Assembly: GCF_965221685.1 (NCBI RefSeq) | Contig: NZ_OZ244907.1 | Length of the DNA stretch: 64,000 nt | Strand: one strand, 5' to 3' | From: Palauibacter sp022826685 | Lineage (GTDB): Bacteria; Gemmatimonadota; Gemmatimonadetes; Palauibacterales; Palauibacteraceae | Shown: positions 42,201 to 49,893 of the stretch, in pieces | How positions within the stretch are numbered: the first letter of the stretch is position 1 | Layout of the letters: each line of letters starts with the position of its first letter | Notes under the pieces: model-generated | The model's database searches: none | Told to the model about the DNA's origin: nothing | What the model saw: the letters and a program-made list of their open reading frames with translations, nothing else | Translations under genes and position numbers: made by a program

Positions 42201-45200
42201 GTTCACCATCTCCACCCGATCCTTCGAGGATGATGAAGCCGGGACGCTGCACTGCCGCGGAAGGGTGCGGCGCGTGGATGAAAACCATGCAGTCGACGCC
42301 TTCCCGACCCTGGACGATCTCCTCGCTTCCGATTTCGATCCCTCGCCCCTCGCGACGGGAGAGGAGTTCTACGACCAGATTGAAGCGGTCGTCGGGGATG
42401 CCTTCGAGTTCGGGCCCGAGTTCCGCAGCGTCCAGCGGATCGAGATGGACTCGGGTTCGACGGACATGCTGTTCGAAATCGAGGTCGACGAGGAACTGTG
42501 GGCGTCCGGCCGCGAGGAGGGATATCTCCTCTACCCCCCGCTTACCGACGGCGGGCTGCAGATTTTCCTGCGCTACCTGATGCGCCTGCCCGACTTCTTC
42601 TCCATGCCGCAGCGGGCGTGCGACATTACGTTCGTGCGGCCCCCGACGGGGCCGCGCATCACCTGCTTTCTCGTCGATACGGGCGACTGGTTCGACGTGG
42701 ACGAGCGGGGCCAGTACAACAAGCCTCTCGGCGAGCTGTACATCGGGCGGCTCAGCCTCTACGACACCGATACAGGGCAACTGCTCGCCCACATCGGAGA
42801 GTATCACTCCTTCAACAGCAATCCGCGCTGGAGCGACGTCCCGGACAGCAAGCACCTCATCCGCTGGCAACCGAAGTTCGTGCCTCCGGCGCCCCGGATC
42901 GGAGACGCGGTCCGCGACGGGGACGTCGATCCCGCCGCCCTCATCGCGGCCATCGAACAGGGTGCGGCGGGCAGCCCGTACGCCTGTCACGTCGTCGAAA
43001 TCGCCGGCCGCCGGGAGGCGGAACGGACCATGCTCAACCGATGCCTGGAGCATCTCACCGGCCCCGACGCGCAGAGCGAGTACTGGCTGCTCGGGGACGA
43101 CGAGGAATCCACGCAGGCACTCTACGAAGCCTTCAATCACCGCGATGCCGCGATTCGCTTCGCCTCGCTGGAACCCGCGGCGGAGGGCGCCGCCGAGACG
43201 GATATGGCGACGGGTCTGCTGCGCCCCGCCGCGACCGAGATCGTTCTTCTGCACCGTGACACGGGCGAAGGCGGAGCGGGCGGGGATCGCTGGGCCGAAG
43301 CGTGGGCGCTTGTCGAGCGGCTGGCCGTGCCCGGGGGACTCGCGCTCGTCTCGCATGACGAGAGCGACGTCATCGAGGCGGGGAACGGCTGGAGCACGCT
43401 TCACGCCGGCCCCCGCGCGACGCTCCTGCAGGCTGCGCAGGAGGATCCCGCGCCGGCCGACGCTGCCGCGGTTTCGGCCGACACCGCCGGTCCCCGCTGG
43501 GTGATCGGCGAACCCGGGAGCCCGGCCACGGAGTGGATCGCGCAACTCGACTCCAACCAAGTGTATAGCGTCCCCTGGAGCGCCTTCGAGGACGGTGATT
43601 TCACATCGCTGGAAGAGTGGCCGTGGGGTGCGGACCTCGAGGCGATCGATTTCTTCGTCGGGCCGGCCCCGGACGATCCGACGGGCGAGCGAGCGGTGTG
43701 GCGCCTCGTCGCCTTGCTCCAGGCCCTGGCGCCCCTCCGGCTTGAGAGCGCGAACCGGACTTGTCGCCTGAACGTTGTGACGCAGGGCGCCGTTTGCGGC
43801 GTGGAGGAGCCGCGAGGAAGCGCGTTGTGGGGAGCGGTACGCAGCCTGGCGCTCGAGCTTCTCGCCGAGGACACGAAGATCGACTTCCGTCTCGTGGATC
43901 TGGGCACGGCGGGCGACCTCGAGGCGCTGGCACGACTCGACGCATGCGATCCGCGCGAACGGGAACTGGCTGTCAGGGACGGACGCCTGTGGGTACCGCG
44001 CGTCGTGAGCGTTCGGGATCGTTGGCCGCTCGTGCCCGCGGGCGCTGATCCCCCCTACCGGCTCCGGCTGGACAACCCCGGCCAGGTGAGCGGCCTGCAG
44101 GTGGCGACAACGGCATTGCCCCGCCTGGGACCCTCCGACGTCGAGATCGAAATGGCCGCGGCGGCACTGAACTTTCGGGATGTCATGGTCACGCTGGGGC
44201 TCCTCCCCGCGCTGGCCTACGAGCGCTCGGCGCTGGGCCGCGAGGTCGGCATCGAGGGGAGCGGGGTCGTACGCCGCGCCGGCCCGGACGTGAAGCGTCT
44301 GAGCCCCGGCGACGAGGTGGCCGTCACGACGGGCGGCTGCATCGCCAACCGAATCGTCGTGAACGAGCACCTGGCCTTCCTCAAGCCGCCCGGGCTGAGC
44401 ATGGAGGAGGCCGCGGCGTCCCTCTCCGTGACCGTGACCGCGTACTACGCGCTCATCCACCTGGCGCGGCTGAGAGAGGGGCAGCGGGTCCTCATCCACT
44501 CCGCGATGGGCGGCGTCGGACAGGCGGCGATCGCGCTGGCGCACCACGTCGGGGCGGAGGTCTACGCCACCGCCGGCAACCGGAGCAAGCGCGAGCAGTT
44601 GCTCGAGATGGGGGTGCGCGGGGCGTTCGATTCGCACAGCCACGACTGGTACGACGACCTGATGGAGGCCACGGGAGGCGAAGGCGTCGATGTCGTGCTG
44701 AATTCGCTCGCCGGCCACCATATCGCCCTCTGCCTCAAGGCCCTGAGGCCCTCGGGGTGGCACTGCGAGATCGGGAAGGTCGACATCTTCACGGACAACT
44801 CGCTCGGCATGCGGGTCTTCCGCAAGAACCTCCGCTTCGCCGCGATCGACGTCGACCGGTTGATGCTCGACGATCCGGTGCTGTCGCACATGCTCTCGCA
44901 GGCCTGTCTGGACCTCATGAACGAGGGCGCCGTGCCGCCACCTCGACTCACCGCCTACGAGTACCGCGACTACGCCAGGGCGCTACGCCTGATGACGACG
45001 GGCGGGCACCAGGGGAAACTGGTCCTGAAGGCGCCGTCCGACCCGGCGGATCGGGGGTTCGCGATCGCGGACACGCGACCCTTCCTCGACCCCGAGGCCA
45101 CCTATCTGGTCACGGGCGGGCTGGGTGGCTTCGGGCTGCGCCTGGTGCCCTACCTGATCGCGGCGGGGGCTCGGCACGTCACGCTGATGGACCGCGACCC

Positions 45201-46275
45201 GGAGCGTCGACGGAGCGTCGAGTGGCTCCGCCAGACGACCACGCTGTCGAAGATGACCGGCGATTACGAGATCGAGATCGTTGCAGGCGACGTGCGCGAC
45301 GAGGAGGACGTGCGCCGCTGCGTCGCCGAGCTTCAGCGGCCGCTCAAGGGTGTTTTCCACCTCGCCGGAACGCTGGAGGACCGCTCGTTCCTCGACACCT
45401 CCGCCGAGTCGCTGGAGAACGTGTTCGCGCCCAAGGCCCGCGGCGCCCTGAACCTGCACGACGCCACGACCGACTGTGCCCTCGACTACTTCGTCCTCTT
45501 CTCCTCCATCGCTTCGACGTTCGGGAACGTGGGGCAGGTCAACTACAGCAGCGCGAGCGCTTTCCTGGACGGGCTGGCGGCCTGGCGTCGCCGGCAGGGG
45601 CTGGCGGGGTTCTCGTATAACCTCGGTCCCGTCACGGAGGTCGGGATGGCGGCGCGCAGCCTCCACGTGATGCGCATGATGCGCGCGGCGGGGATGATGA
45701 CGGTGAGCGCGAATTTCGCGATCGCCAATCTCGACTACGCCCTGCGCGCGATGGCGCCCGACCCGACGGAGCCCGGCACGAAGGGGCATGACCATATGGT
45801 CACCGCGCTGTTCTCCAACCCGGCGTGGACCGTCGATTCCCCGGACTACATGCGCAACGGGCGCCTGCTCAACAATCAGGCGGCGTTCGAGGTGAACGTG
45901 CGCGGCGAACTGACCCTGGAGAGCGTTGTCGCCCAGATCTCTGCCAAGGTGGCCGAACTTTGCGGGCACGAAGAGGGCGATGTCGCGGAGCCGCTGTCGA
46001 GCTTCGGGCTCACGTCGATTTCAGTCGCCGAACTCGGCGCCTTCATTCAGGCGCAGTACAATCGGCAGGTGAGCGCCCTCGAGCTGATGACGACCGCCTC
46101 TGCCCTGTCACTGGCGGAGATGATCGTGCACGGAGCCGAGTCGGATGCGGAAGGTGAGGCCGTAGCCGAAACCGATGGATCGGCGGATGTCTCACCGCAA
46201 CGCGTACACCAGGTACGCAGGCGGCGTTCGCCCTTTGCGAACAGGTTGGAGGACCACTTCCCGATCCAGGCATGA
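39211..46275 (+). CDS. Single-module highly reducing type I polyketide synthase (KS-AT-DH-psiMT-ER-KR-ACP)
   Basis: 2354 residues from GTG 39211 (GGAGG at 39202-39206). KS (1-435): Cys180 in STACSAS, His324 in EAHATGT, His363 in NVGHLEAA. AT (541-850): Ser632 in GHSSGE, with IAFH at the specificity site, closest to the malonyl-type HAFH. DH (905-1190): His936 and Asp1113 are kept, but the HxxxG glycine is Arg (HRVHR). Residues 1230-1590 resemble a degenerate methyltransferase and the KR structural half. ER (1617-1935) has HSAMGGVGQ. KR (1964-2190) has TGGLGGFG, SS and Tyr2112, with Ser where Asn is usual. ACP (2235-2310): Ser2269 in GLTSIS. The order suits an iterative enzyme making a saturated chain. 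There is no thioesterase; the next gene supplies a reductase. Confidence 0.93.
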   Translation: MTSSAGTSGDPIAIVGYAYRMPGGLRTDEDFWRLLSKREVVQEPVTERYGRGYQPIGRFSGPGRFGSPYEGLLRDDLEQRLDPGLFGVSHHEMAYMDPQIRMLLGCAWESCEHAGWSLNALRNSRTGVFIGAQVASTANWRALFGTNEFSILSIDASMLANRISYHLNLMGPSLATSTACSASLTALHTAVNSMRQGDCEQALVGAATYLGSARCSASFNALGVISPDGRCHSFDADANGYMRSEGAFVFAVKPLEAAERDGDHIFAVIEATAVNTAGTADDAAGFAQGRYITAPTRHSQVELMREACGRAGLRPEDFDYVEAHATGTVVGDRIEGNAIAEAFGGVEREAPLRVASVKSNVGHLEAAAFSCALLKVILMMRRRTFAPISQNYLVPNPEIDFDLGPIEVQTACEPFPDRPVVVGINSFGFGGANGHCVVREYRRDRSREWSVPLAPDAGYMIPLSARTPKALEESAQRLREYLDGRETDLYTLAGNLSRRRARFPARTAFAVRSRSELVEALDAFVEDASPVSTVEAGDRRVAMVFSGQGTQWAGCGRDLYDSDPVFRRVVDAIEEEWRKHSDASLRDACFSASQEELNEVQLAQPAIFMIQCALVEMLAAWGVHPECVVGHSSGEVAAAYASGALSLADATRLVYHRATLQQRVAGSGRMLAIGLDRPGVEDLLRNHRPAEAEIACENSPANTVICGKEAALRPVMAELDRRGLQNRLIPGNIAFHSTAMDPLRDDALQALAFLNECDFDGDVPMVSSVTGETVERLDNAYWWSNIRNPVLFDTAMETVRRECRPDVVLEIAPHGALQPLIRQCLEAAGPATVCLPTLMKDEDACLGFQEALGNLYRAGVTLDFASQYPRPEPIAHLLPGHPREETTSNDDLVDDEMFVQRGEYSHGPFVGHRVACDHILFEARLSEKDFPWLTDHRVHRAPIIPAAGYIELLLQAFSGDPINIEEIEFLQHTPVNPTPVRLQTALFPVPDAPGQYTFTISTRSFEDDEAGTLHCRGRVRRVDENHAVDAFPTLDDLLASDFDPSPLATGEEFYDQIEAVVGDAFEFGPEFRSVQRIEMDSGSTDMLFEIEVDEELWASGREEGYLLYPPLTDGGLQIFLRYLMRLPDFFSMPQRACDITFVRPPTGPRITCFLVDTGDWFDVDERGQYNKPLGELYIGRLSLYDTDTGQLLAHIGEYHSFNSNPRWSDVPDSKHLIRWQPKFVPPAPRIGDAVRDGDVDPAALIAAIEQGAAGSPYACHVVEIAGRREAERTMLNRCLEHLTGPDAQSEYWLLGDDEESTQALYEAFNHRDAAIRFASLEPAAEGAAETDMATGLLRPAATEIVLLHRDTGEGGAGGDRWAEAWALVERLAVPGGLALVSHDESDVIEAGNGWSTLHAGPRATLLQAAQEDPAPADAAAVSADTAGPRWVIGEPGSPATEWIAQLDSNQVYSVPWSAFEDGDFTSLEEWPWGADLEAIDFFVGPAPDDPTGERAVWRLVALLQALAPLRLESANRTCRLNVVTQGAVCGVEEPRGSALWGAVRSLALELLAEDTKIDFRLVDLGTAGDLEALARLDACDPRERELAVRDGRLWVPRVVSVRDRWPLVPAGADPPYRLRLDNPGQVSGLQVATTALPRLGPSDVEIEMAAAALNFRDVMVTLGLLPALAYERSALGREVGIEGSGVVRRAGPDVKRLSPGDEVAVTTGGCIANRIVVNEHLAFLKPPGLSMEEAAASLSVTVTAYYALIHLARLREGQRVLIHSAMGGVGQAAIALAHHVGAEVYATAGNRSKREQLLEMGVRGAFDSHSHDWYDDLMEATGGEGVDVVLNSLAGHHIALCLKALRPSGWHCEIGKVDIFTDNSLGMRVFRKNLRFAAIDVDRLMLDDPVLSHMLSQACLDLMNEGAVPPPRLTAYEYRDYARALRLMTTGGHQGKLVLKAPSDPADRGFAIADTRPFLDPEATYLVTGGLGGFGLRLVPYLIAAGARHVTLMDRDPERRRSVEWLRQTTTLSKMTGDYEIEIVAGDVRDEEDVRRCVAELQRPLKGVFHLAGTLEDRSFLDTSAESLENVFAPKARGALNLHDATTDCALDYFVLFSSIASTFGNVGQVNYSSASAFLDGLAAWRRRQGLAGFSYNLGPVTEVGMAARSLHVMRMMRAAGMMTVSANFAIANLDYALRAMAPDPTEPGTKGHDHMVTALFSNPAWTVDSPDYMRNGRLLNNQAAFEVNVRGELTLESVVAQISAKVAELCGHEEGDVAEPLSSFGLTSISVAELGAFIQAQYNRQVSALELMTTASALSLAEMIVHGAESDAEGEAVAETDGSADVSPQRVHQVRRRRSPFANRLEDHFPIQA

Positions 46276-48791
46276 CGCGGTCCACGGCGACAACGGCGAC
46301 CCGCAGCCCGGTCCCGCCACTGGTCGGGAAGCTGCCGCCGCACTGTGAACGCGACCTCTCGGAGCTGCGTCGCTTCGTGCGCGCCGCCGTGACCGGAGCG
46401 GCGCCGGCCGAAGCCGTCTCTCCTTCGGACATCCGCCGCGTGCTCGTGACCGGTGCGACCGGCTTCGTCGGGCGCTTCCTGGTGCGCGACCTGCTGGCGC
46501 ATGACGCCGGCCTGGAGGTGCACTGCCTCGTGCGGGCGCCGAGCGAGGAGGAGGGTCTCAGGCGGCTGCGCGCGAACATGGAGCACGCGGAGACCTGGGA
46601 CGATGACTTCGCTCCGCGCATCCACGTCTGCCCGGGGGACATCGCCCAGCCGCGGCTCGGTCTGCCGCGCGCCGAGTTCGACCATCTCTGCGCGAACGTC
46701 GACGCCGTCTATCACCTCGCCGCCACGCTGAGCCTGGCCGCCTCGTACGCCGGCATCCGCAGCGTGAACACGTCCAGTCTTCGCAACGTGCTGGAGCTGT
46801 GCCTGCGCACGCGCCACAAGCACCTGTTCTACGCCGGGACAATGGGGATCTTCCCCGAGTACGTCTGCACCTTCGCGCACGAGTACGAGGGGAGCCGCAT
46901 CGCCCACCAGGGGCAGCCCGATCTGGCGAGCATGAAGAAGACGTTTCCGCTCGGGCTGCTCGGATATCCCTGGAGCAAGCTGGTGGCCGAGCAGGCGCTG
47001 CTGTTCGCGCAGTCGGCCGGCCTCCCCGTGGCCGTGTTTCGCCTGGGGCAGACCAGCATGGCAACGACCGGATACAGTGAGCCGAGCAACATCACCCAGC
47101 GACTCTTCGCGGCGATCGTCGACGCCGGGTTGGTTCCATCCGGGTTCGCCCTGCAGTCCACCAACGACCCGGTCGATACACTGAGCCGCATCTGCACCGA
47201 CATCTCATTGAACCCGGAACGACGGTTCACGCTCTACAACTGCTGCAATCCGACGCCTTCCTATCGCACAGTGTTGCTCGAGGAGCTCGGACTGGAGTTG
47301 CCGGAGGTGTCGTACCAGGCCTTCAGGCGCGCCTGCCAGGCTCGCGGCGACGCCTCTCCCATGGCCGGGTACTGGCCGGTGCTCGATCACTTCGGACGCT
47401 ATTGGCTGCAAGGGGCCGCGGCGGCCACGTCGCTCCCGATCAGCGACCGCGCCATTCGCGAGGACTGCCCCGAGCCGATTGAATGGCTCGGCCCGCTTAC
47501 CCGCTACGTGCGTCATAACCGGTGGGTGCGGGCGCATCGCGAGGACTGGCCCTATCCGCAGCCGCGCCGCAGCCTGGACTTCGACCGGCTGGTGAGGCAG
47601 GCGCGGCGTTACGCCGGAGAAAACGGCGTCTCCTTCGAGGACACCTACCCCGAGTGGATGTTCGAAGGGCTGGAGCAGCTTGTGGACGCGCTCAACTCGC
47701 CCGACGCGGGCCTGCCGGAAGATCGGGTCGGCCACATCGCCTTCGACATGTGCCGGCTCCTTCGGAACAACGCGGAACTCGCCGGCGAACGCCTGCGCCA
47801 TCCCGTGATCGAGAGGCAAGAGATCGTCCGGCCGGTGTTCATCGTGGGCATCAACCGGACGGGCACCACCTACCTGCACCGCCTCATGGCCCGGGATCCC
47901 CGGTTCTGGGCGCTGCGGGCGTACGAGTACGTCGAGCCCGTCATCGCCGGCGACGTTGACGCCGGTCTGGTCGGCACGTCCGAGGACCCGCGCCGCGCGT
48001 TGGCGAGGGACGTGTTCCAGGCTTCCGGCATCATCGATTCCTTCGAGGGGACTCATCATATCGGCCTCGACGAGCCGGAAGAGGACATGGCGATTCTCCG
48101 GCTCTCGTTCAGAGCCTGGATGTTCGCCACGCGGCATCCAATCCCGACCTACGAGCGCTGGCTCGAAGCGAGCGGCTCGCGCGAATCGTACGCTCTGCAC
48201 CGGCGCGTCATGCAGCACTACACCTGGCAGCGCCGGGAGCGGGATCGCGGGGCCGACGGACAGTGGTTGTTCAAGATGCCGACGCATCTCAGGGAGCTGG
48301 AGGCGCTGACCGAGGCCTATCCCGATGCTCTGTTCATCCAGACGCACCGCGAGCCCGCGCAGTTCATGGGATCGTGGTGCAGCCTGGTGGAGCGGATCCG
48401 CGCGGACGTCAGCACGCCCCCGCGTCCCCCGGATGAGCTGGGTGCCGAGCAGTTGCGCGCGATGGGCCGCCTCCTCGATCGCGCGGTGGCGTTTCGCGAG
48501 TCGCGACCGGAGCTGGACGACCGCTGGATCGATGTCAGCTACTACGACCTGATTCAGGATCCGATGGCCGTCGTGGCCCATGTATACGATCGTTGCGGCT
48601 GGCCCCTGAGACCCGAAGTCGTCGCCGCCATGGAAGCGTGGCTCGACGAGCAGAGCGAGCGCCGCCGCACCGAGAAGCGCCACACGTACGACATCGCCGA
48701 CTACGGGCTGACGCAGGAAATGATCGACGAGGCGTTCGTCCGCTATCGCGATTTTCTTTCGGGCCACAGCCGCCGGGCTTCGCTGTTGTGA
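46272..48791 (+). CDS. Thioester reductase-sulfotransferase fusion
   Basis: 839 residues, overlapping the polyketide synthase stop by four bases (ATGA). Residues ~55-390 form an SDR thioester-reductase-like domain: NAD(P)-binding TGATGFVGRFLVRDLL near 60, Tyr232 and Lys236 in YPWSK, the arrangement of carrier-protein reductases that release an acyl chain as aldehyde or alcohol. Residues ~520-800 form a PAPS-dependent sulfotransferase: the 5'-phosphosulfate loop reads GINRTGTTYLHRLM (from 526), followed by FKMPTHLRELEAL and IQTHREP in the 3'-phosphate region. The two domains fit reductive release followed by sulfation of the resulting alcohol or of another hydroxyl. PAPS would come from the cysD/cysNC genes upstream. 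I know of no standard family name for this fusion. Confidence 0.85.
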   Translation: MTRSTATTATRSPVPPLVGKLPPHCERDLSELRRFVRAAVTGAAPAEAVSPSDIRRVLVTGATGFVGRFLVRDLLAHDAGLEVHCLVRAPSEEEGLRRLRANMEHAETWDDDFAPRIHVCPGDIAQPRLGLPRAEFDHLCANVDAVYHLAATLSLAASYAGIRSVNTSSLRNVLELCLRTRHKHLFYAGTMGIFPEYVCTFAHEYEGSRIAHQGQPDLASMKKTFPLGLLGYPWSKLVAEQALLFAQSAGLPVAVFRLGQTSMATTGYSEPSNITQRLFAAIVDAGLVPSGFALQSTNDPVDTLSRICTDISLNPERRFTLYNCCNPTPSYRTVLLEELGLELPEVSYQAFRRACQARGDASPMAGYWPVLDHFGRYWLQGAAAATSLPISDRAIREDCPEPIEWLGPLTRYVRHNRWVRAHREDWPYPQPRRSLDFDRLVRQARRYAGENGVSFEDTYPEWMFEGLEQLVDALNSPDAGLPEDRVGHIAFDMCRLLRNNAELAGERLRHPVIERQEIVRPVFIVGINRTGTTYLHRLMARDPRFWALRAYEYVEPVIAGDVDAGLVGTSEDPRRALARDVFQASGIIDSFEGTHHIGLDEPEEDMAILRLSFRAWMFATRHPIPTYERWLEASGSRESYALHRRVMQHYTWQRRERDRGADGQWLFKMPTHLRELEALTEAYPDALFIQTHREPAQFMGSWCSLVERIRADVSTPPRPPDELGAEQLRAMGRLLDRAVAFRESRPELDDRWIDVSYYDLIQDPMAVVAHVYDRCGWPLRPEVVAAMEAWLDEQSERRRTEKRHTYDIADYGLTQEMIDEAFVRYRDFLSGHSRRASLL

Positions 48792-49891
48792 CACTCGGTC
48801 GGCGGCGACCGCGCGGGCCGGTTCTCGTCACGGGTGCGAACGGCTACGTCGCGTCGTGGCTGGTGAAGAGGCTTCTGGAACTGGGCATCGACGTTCACGG
48901 GACCGTGCGCGATCCCCGGGATCCCGCGAGAACCGGCCATCTGCGGACGATCGCCCGGGGCCGTCCCGGAACCCTGTCCCTGTTCCGCGCGGACCTCCTC
49001 GATCCCGACGGGTTCGACCGGGCGATGGCGGGATGCCCGCTGGTCTTCCACACCGCTTCCCCGCTCATTGTGCGCGACGTCGACGATCCGTTGCGCGACC
49101 TCATCGAGCCCGCGACACGCGGGACGCGCCACGTACTCGAGGCCGCTGGCCGGACAGGCGCGGTCCAGCGGGTGGTGCTGACGTCCAGCATCGTGGCGAT
49201 CTATGGGGATGCGGCCGACCTGGAGCAGATCGAGGCGGGCCGATTCGACGAGAGCCACTGGAACACCACCAGCCACGAAGGCCACCAGCCCTATTCCTAC
49301 TCCAAGACTCTGTCGGAGCGGCTGGCCTGGAAGATGGCGGAGGAACAGAACCGGTGGGACCTGGTGGTCGTGAATCCCGGACTGGTTCTCGGACCCGGCC
49401 TCAGCCGACGCACGAACGCCGAAGGGGTCCTGATCATGCGCGATCTGGGAAACGGCGCCCATCGCGTCGGTGCTGCGGAACTGGAGTTCGCCATCGTCGA
49501 CGTCCGGGATGTCGCGGAAGGTCACCTGCAGGCGGGTCTCGTCCGGGAGGCGGAGGGACGCTACATCCTGGTCAGCGAGACCCGCAGCCTGATCGAAATC
49601 GCCGGGATCCTGCGGGACCGCTTCGGCGACCGCTTTCCCCTGCCCCGGCGCACCGTGCCCCCTCCGATGTCCATCTCGTACGCACCCCTGCGGGGGATCC
49701 CCCGCGCCGTGGCGAAGCGCAACGTGGGGTATCCGCTGAGGTTCGAGAACGCGCGCGCCAGGACCATCCTCGGCGTCGCATTCCGTCCCGTCGAGGAGAC
49801 CATTACGAGTCACTTCCAGCAACTGCTCGACGACGGTCTCGTCTCCGCGCCCCGGGGCGGCCGTCGAGGCGGAAAGCGGCCGTCACCTTAG
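48788..49891 (+). CDS. NAD(P)-dependent reductase of the dihydroflavonol-reductase/3-beta-HSD SDR type
   Basis: 367 residues from GTG 48788, which overlaps the upstream stop (GTGA). An extended SDR: VLVTGANGYVASWLVKRLL at the N-terminus, a catalytic YSYSK in the middle, and VVVNPGLVLGPGL after it, as in DFR/cinnamoyl-CoA/aldehyde reductases. It likely reduces an aldehyde or ketone to an alcohol. In this operon the aldehyde released by the thioester reductase is a natural substrate, and the alcohol would be the sulfation site. This is inferred from order and family. It converges on the aldehyde dehydrogenase with two bases between stops. Confidence 0.87.
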   Translation: MTLGRRRPRGPVLVTGANGYVASWLVKRLLELGIDVHGTVRDPRDPARTGHLRTIARGRPGTLSLFRADLLDPDGFDRAMAGCPLVFHTASPLIVRDVDDPLRDLIEPATRGTRHVLEAAGRTGAVQRVVLTSSIVAIYGDAADLEQIEAGRFDESHWNTTSHEGHQPYSYSKTLSERLAWKMAEEQNRWDLVVVNPGLVLGPGLSRRTNAEGVLIMRDLGNGAHRVGAAELEFAIVDVRDVAEGHLQAGLVREAEGRYILVSETRSLIEIAGILRDRFGDRFPLPRRTVPPPMSISYAPLRGIPRAVAKRNVGYPLRFENARARTILGVAFRPVEETITSHFQQLLDDGLVSAPRGGRRGGKRPSP

Positions 49892-49893
49892 GG

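Noticed and set aside
41146..44889. 1247-residue minus-strand reading frame inside the polyketide synthase
   Set aside because: It lies fully within KS-AT-DH-ER coding sequence that has intact catalytic motifs; no motif on the minus strand.
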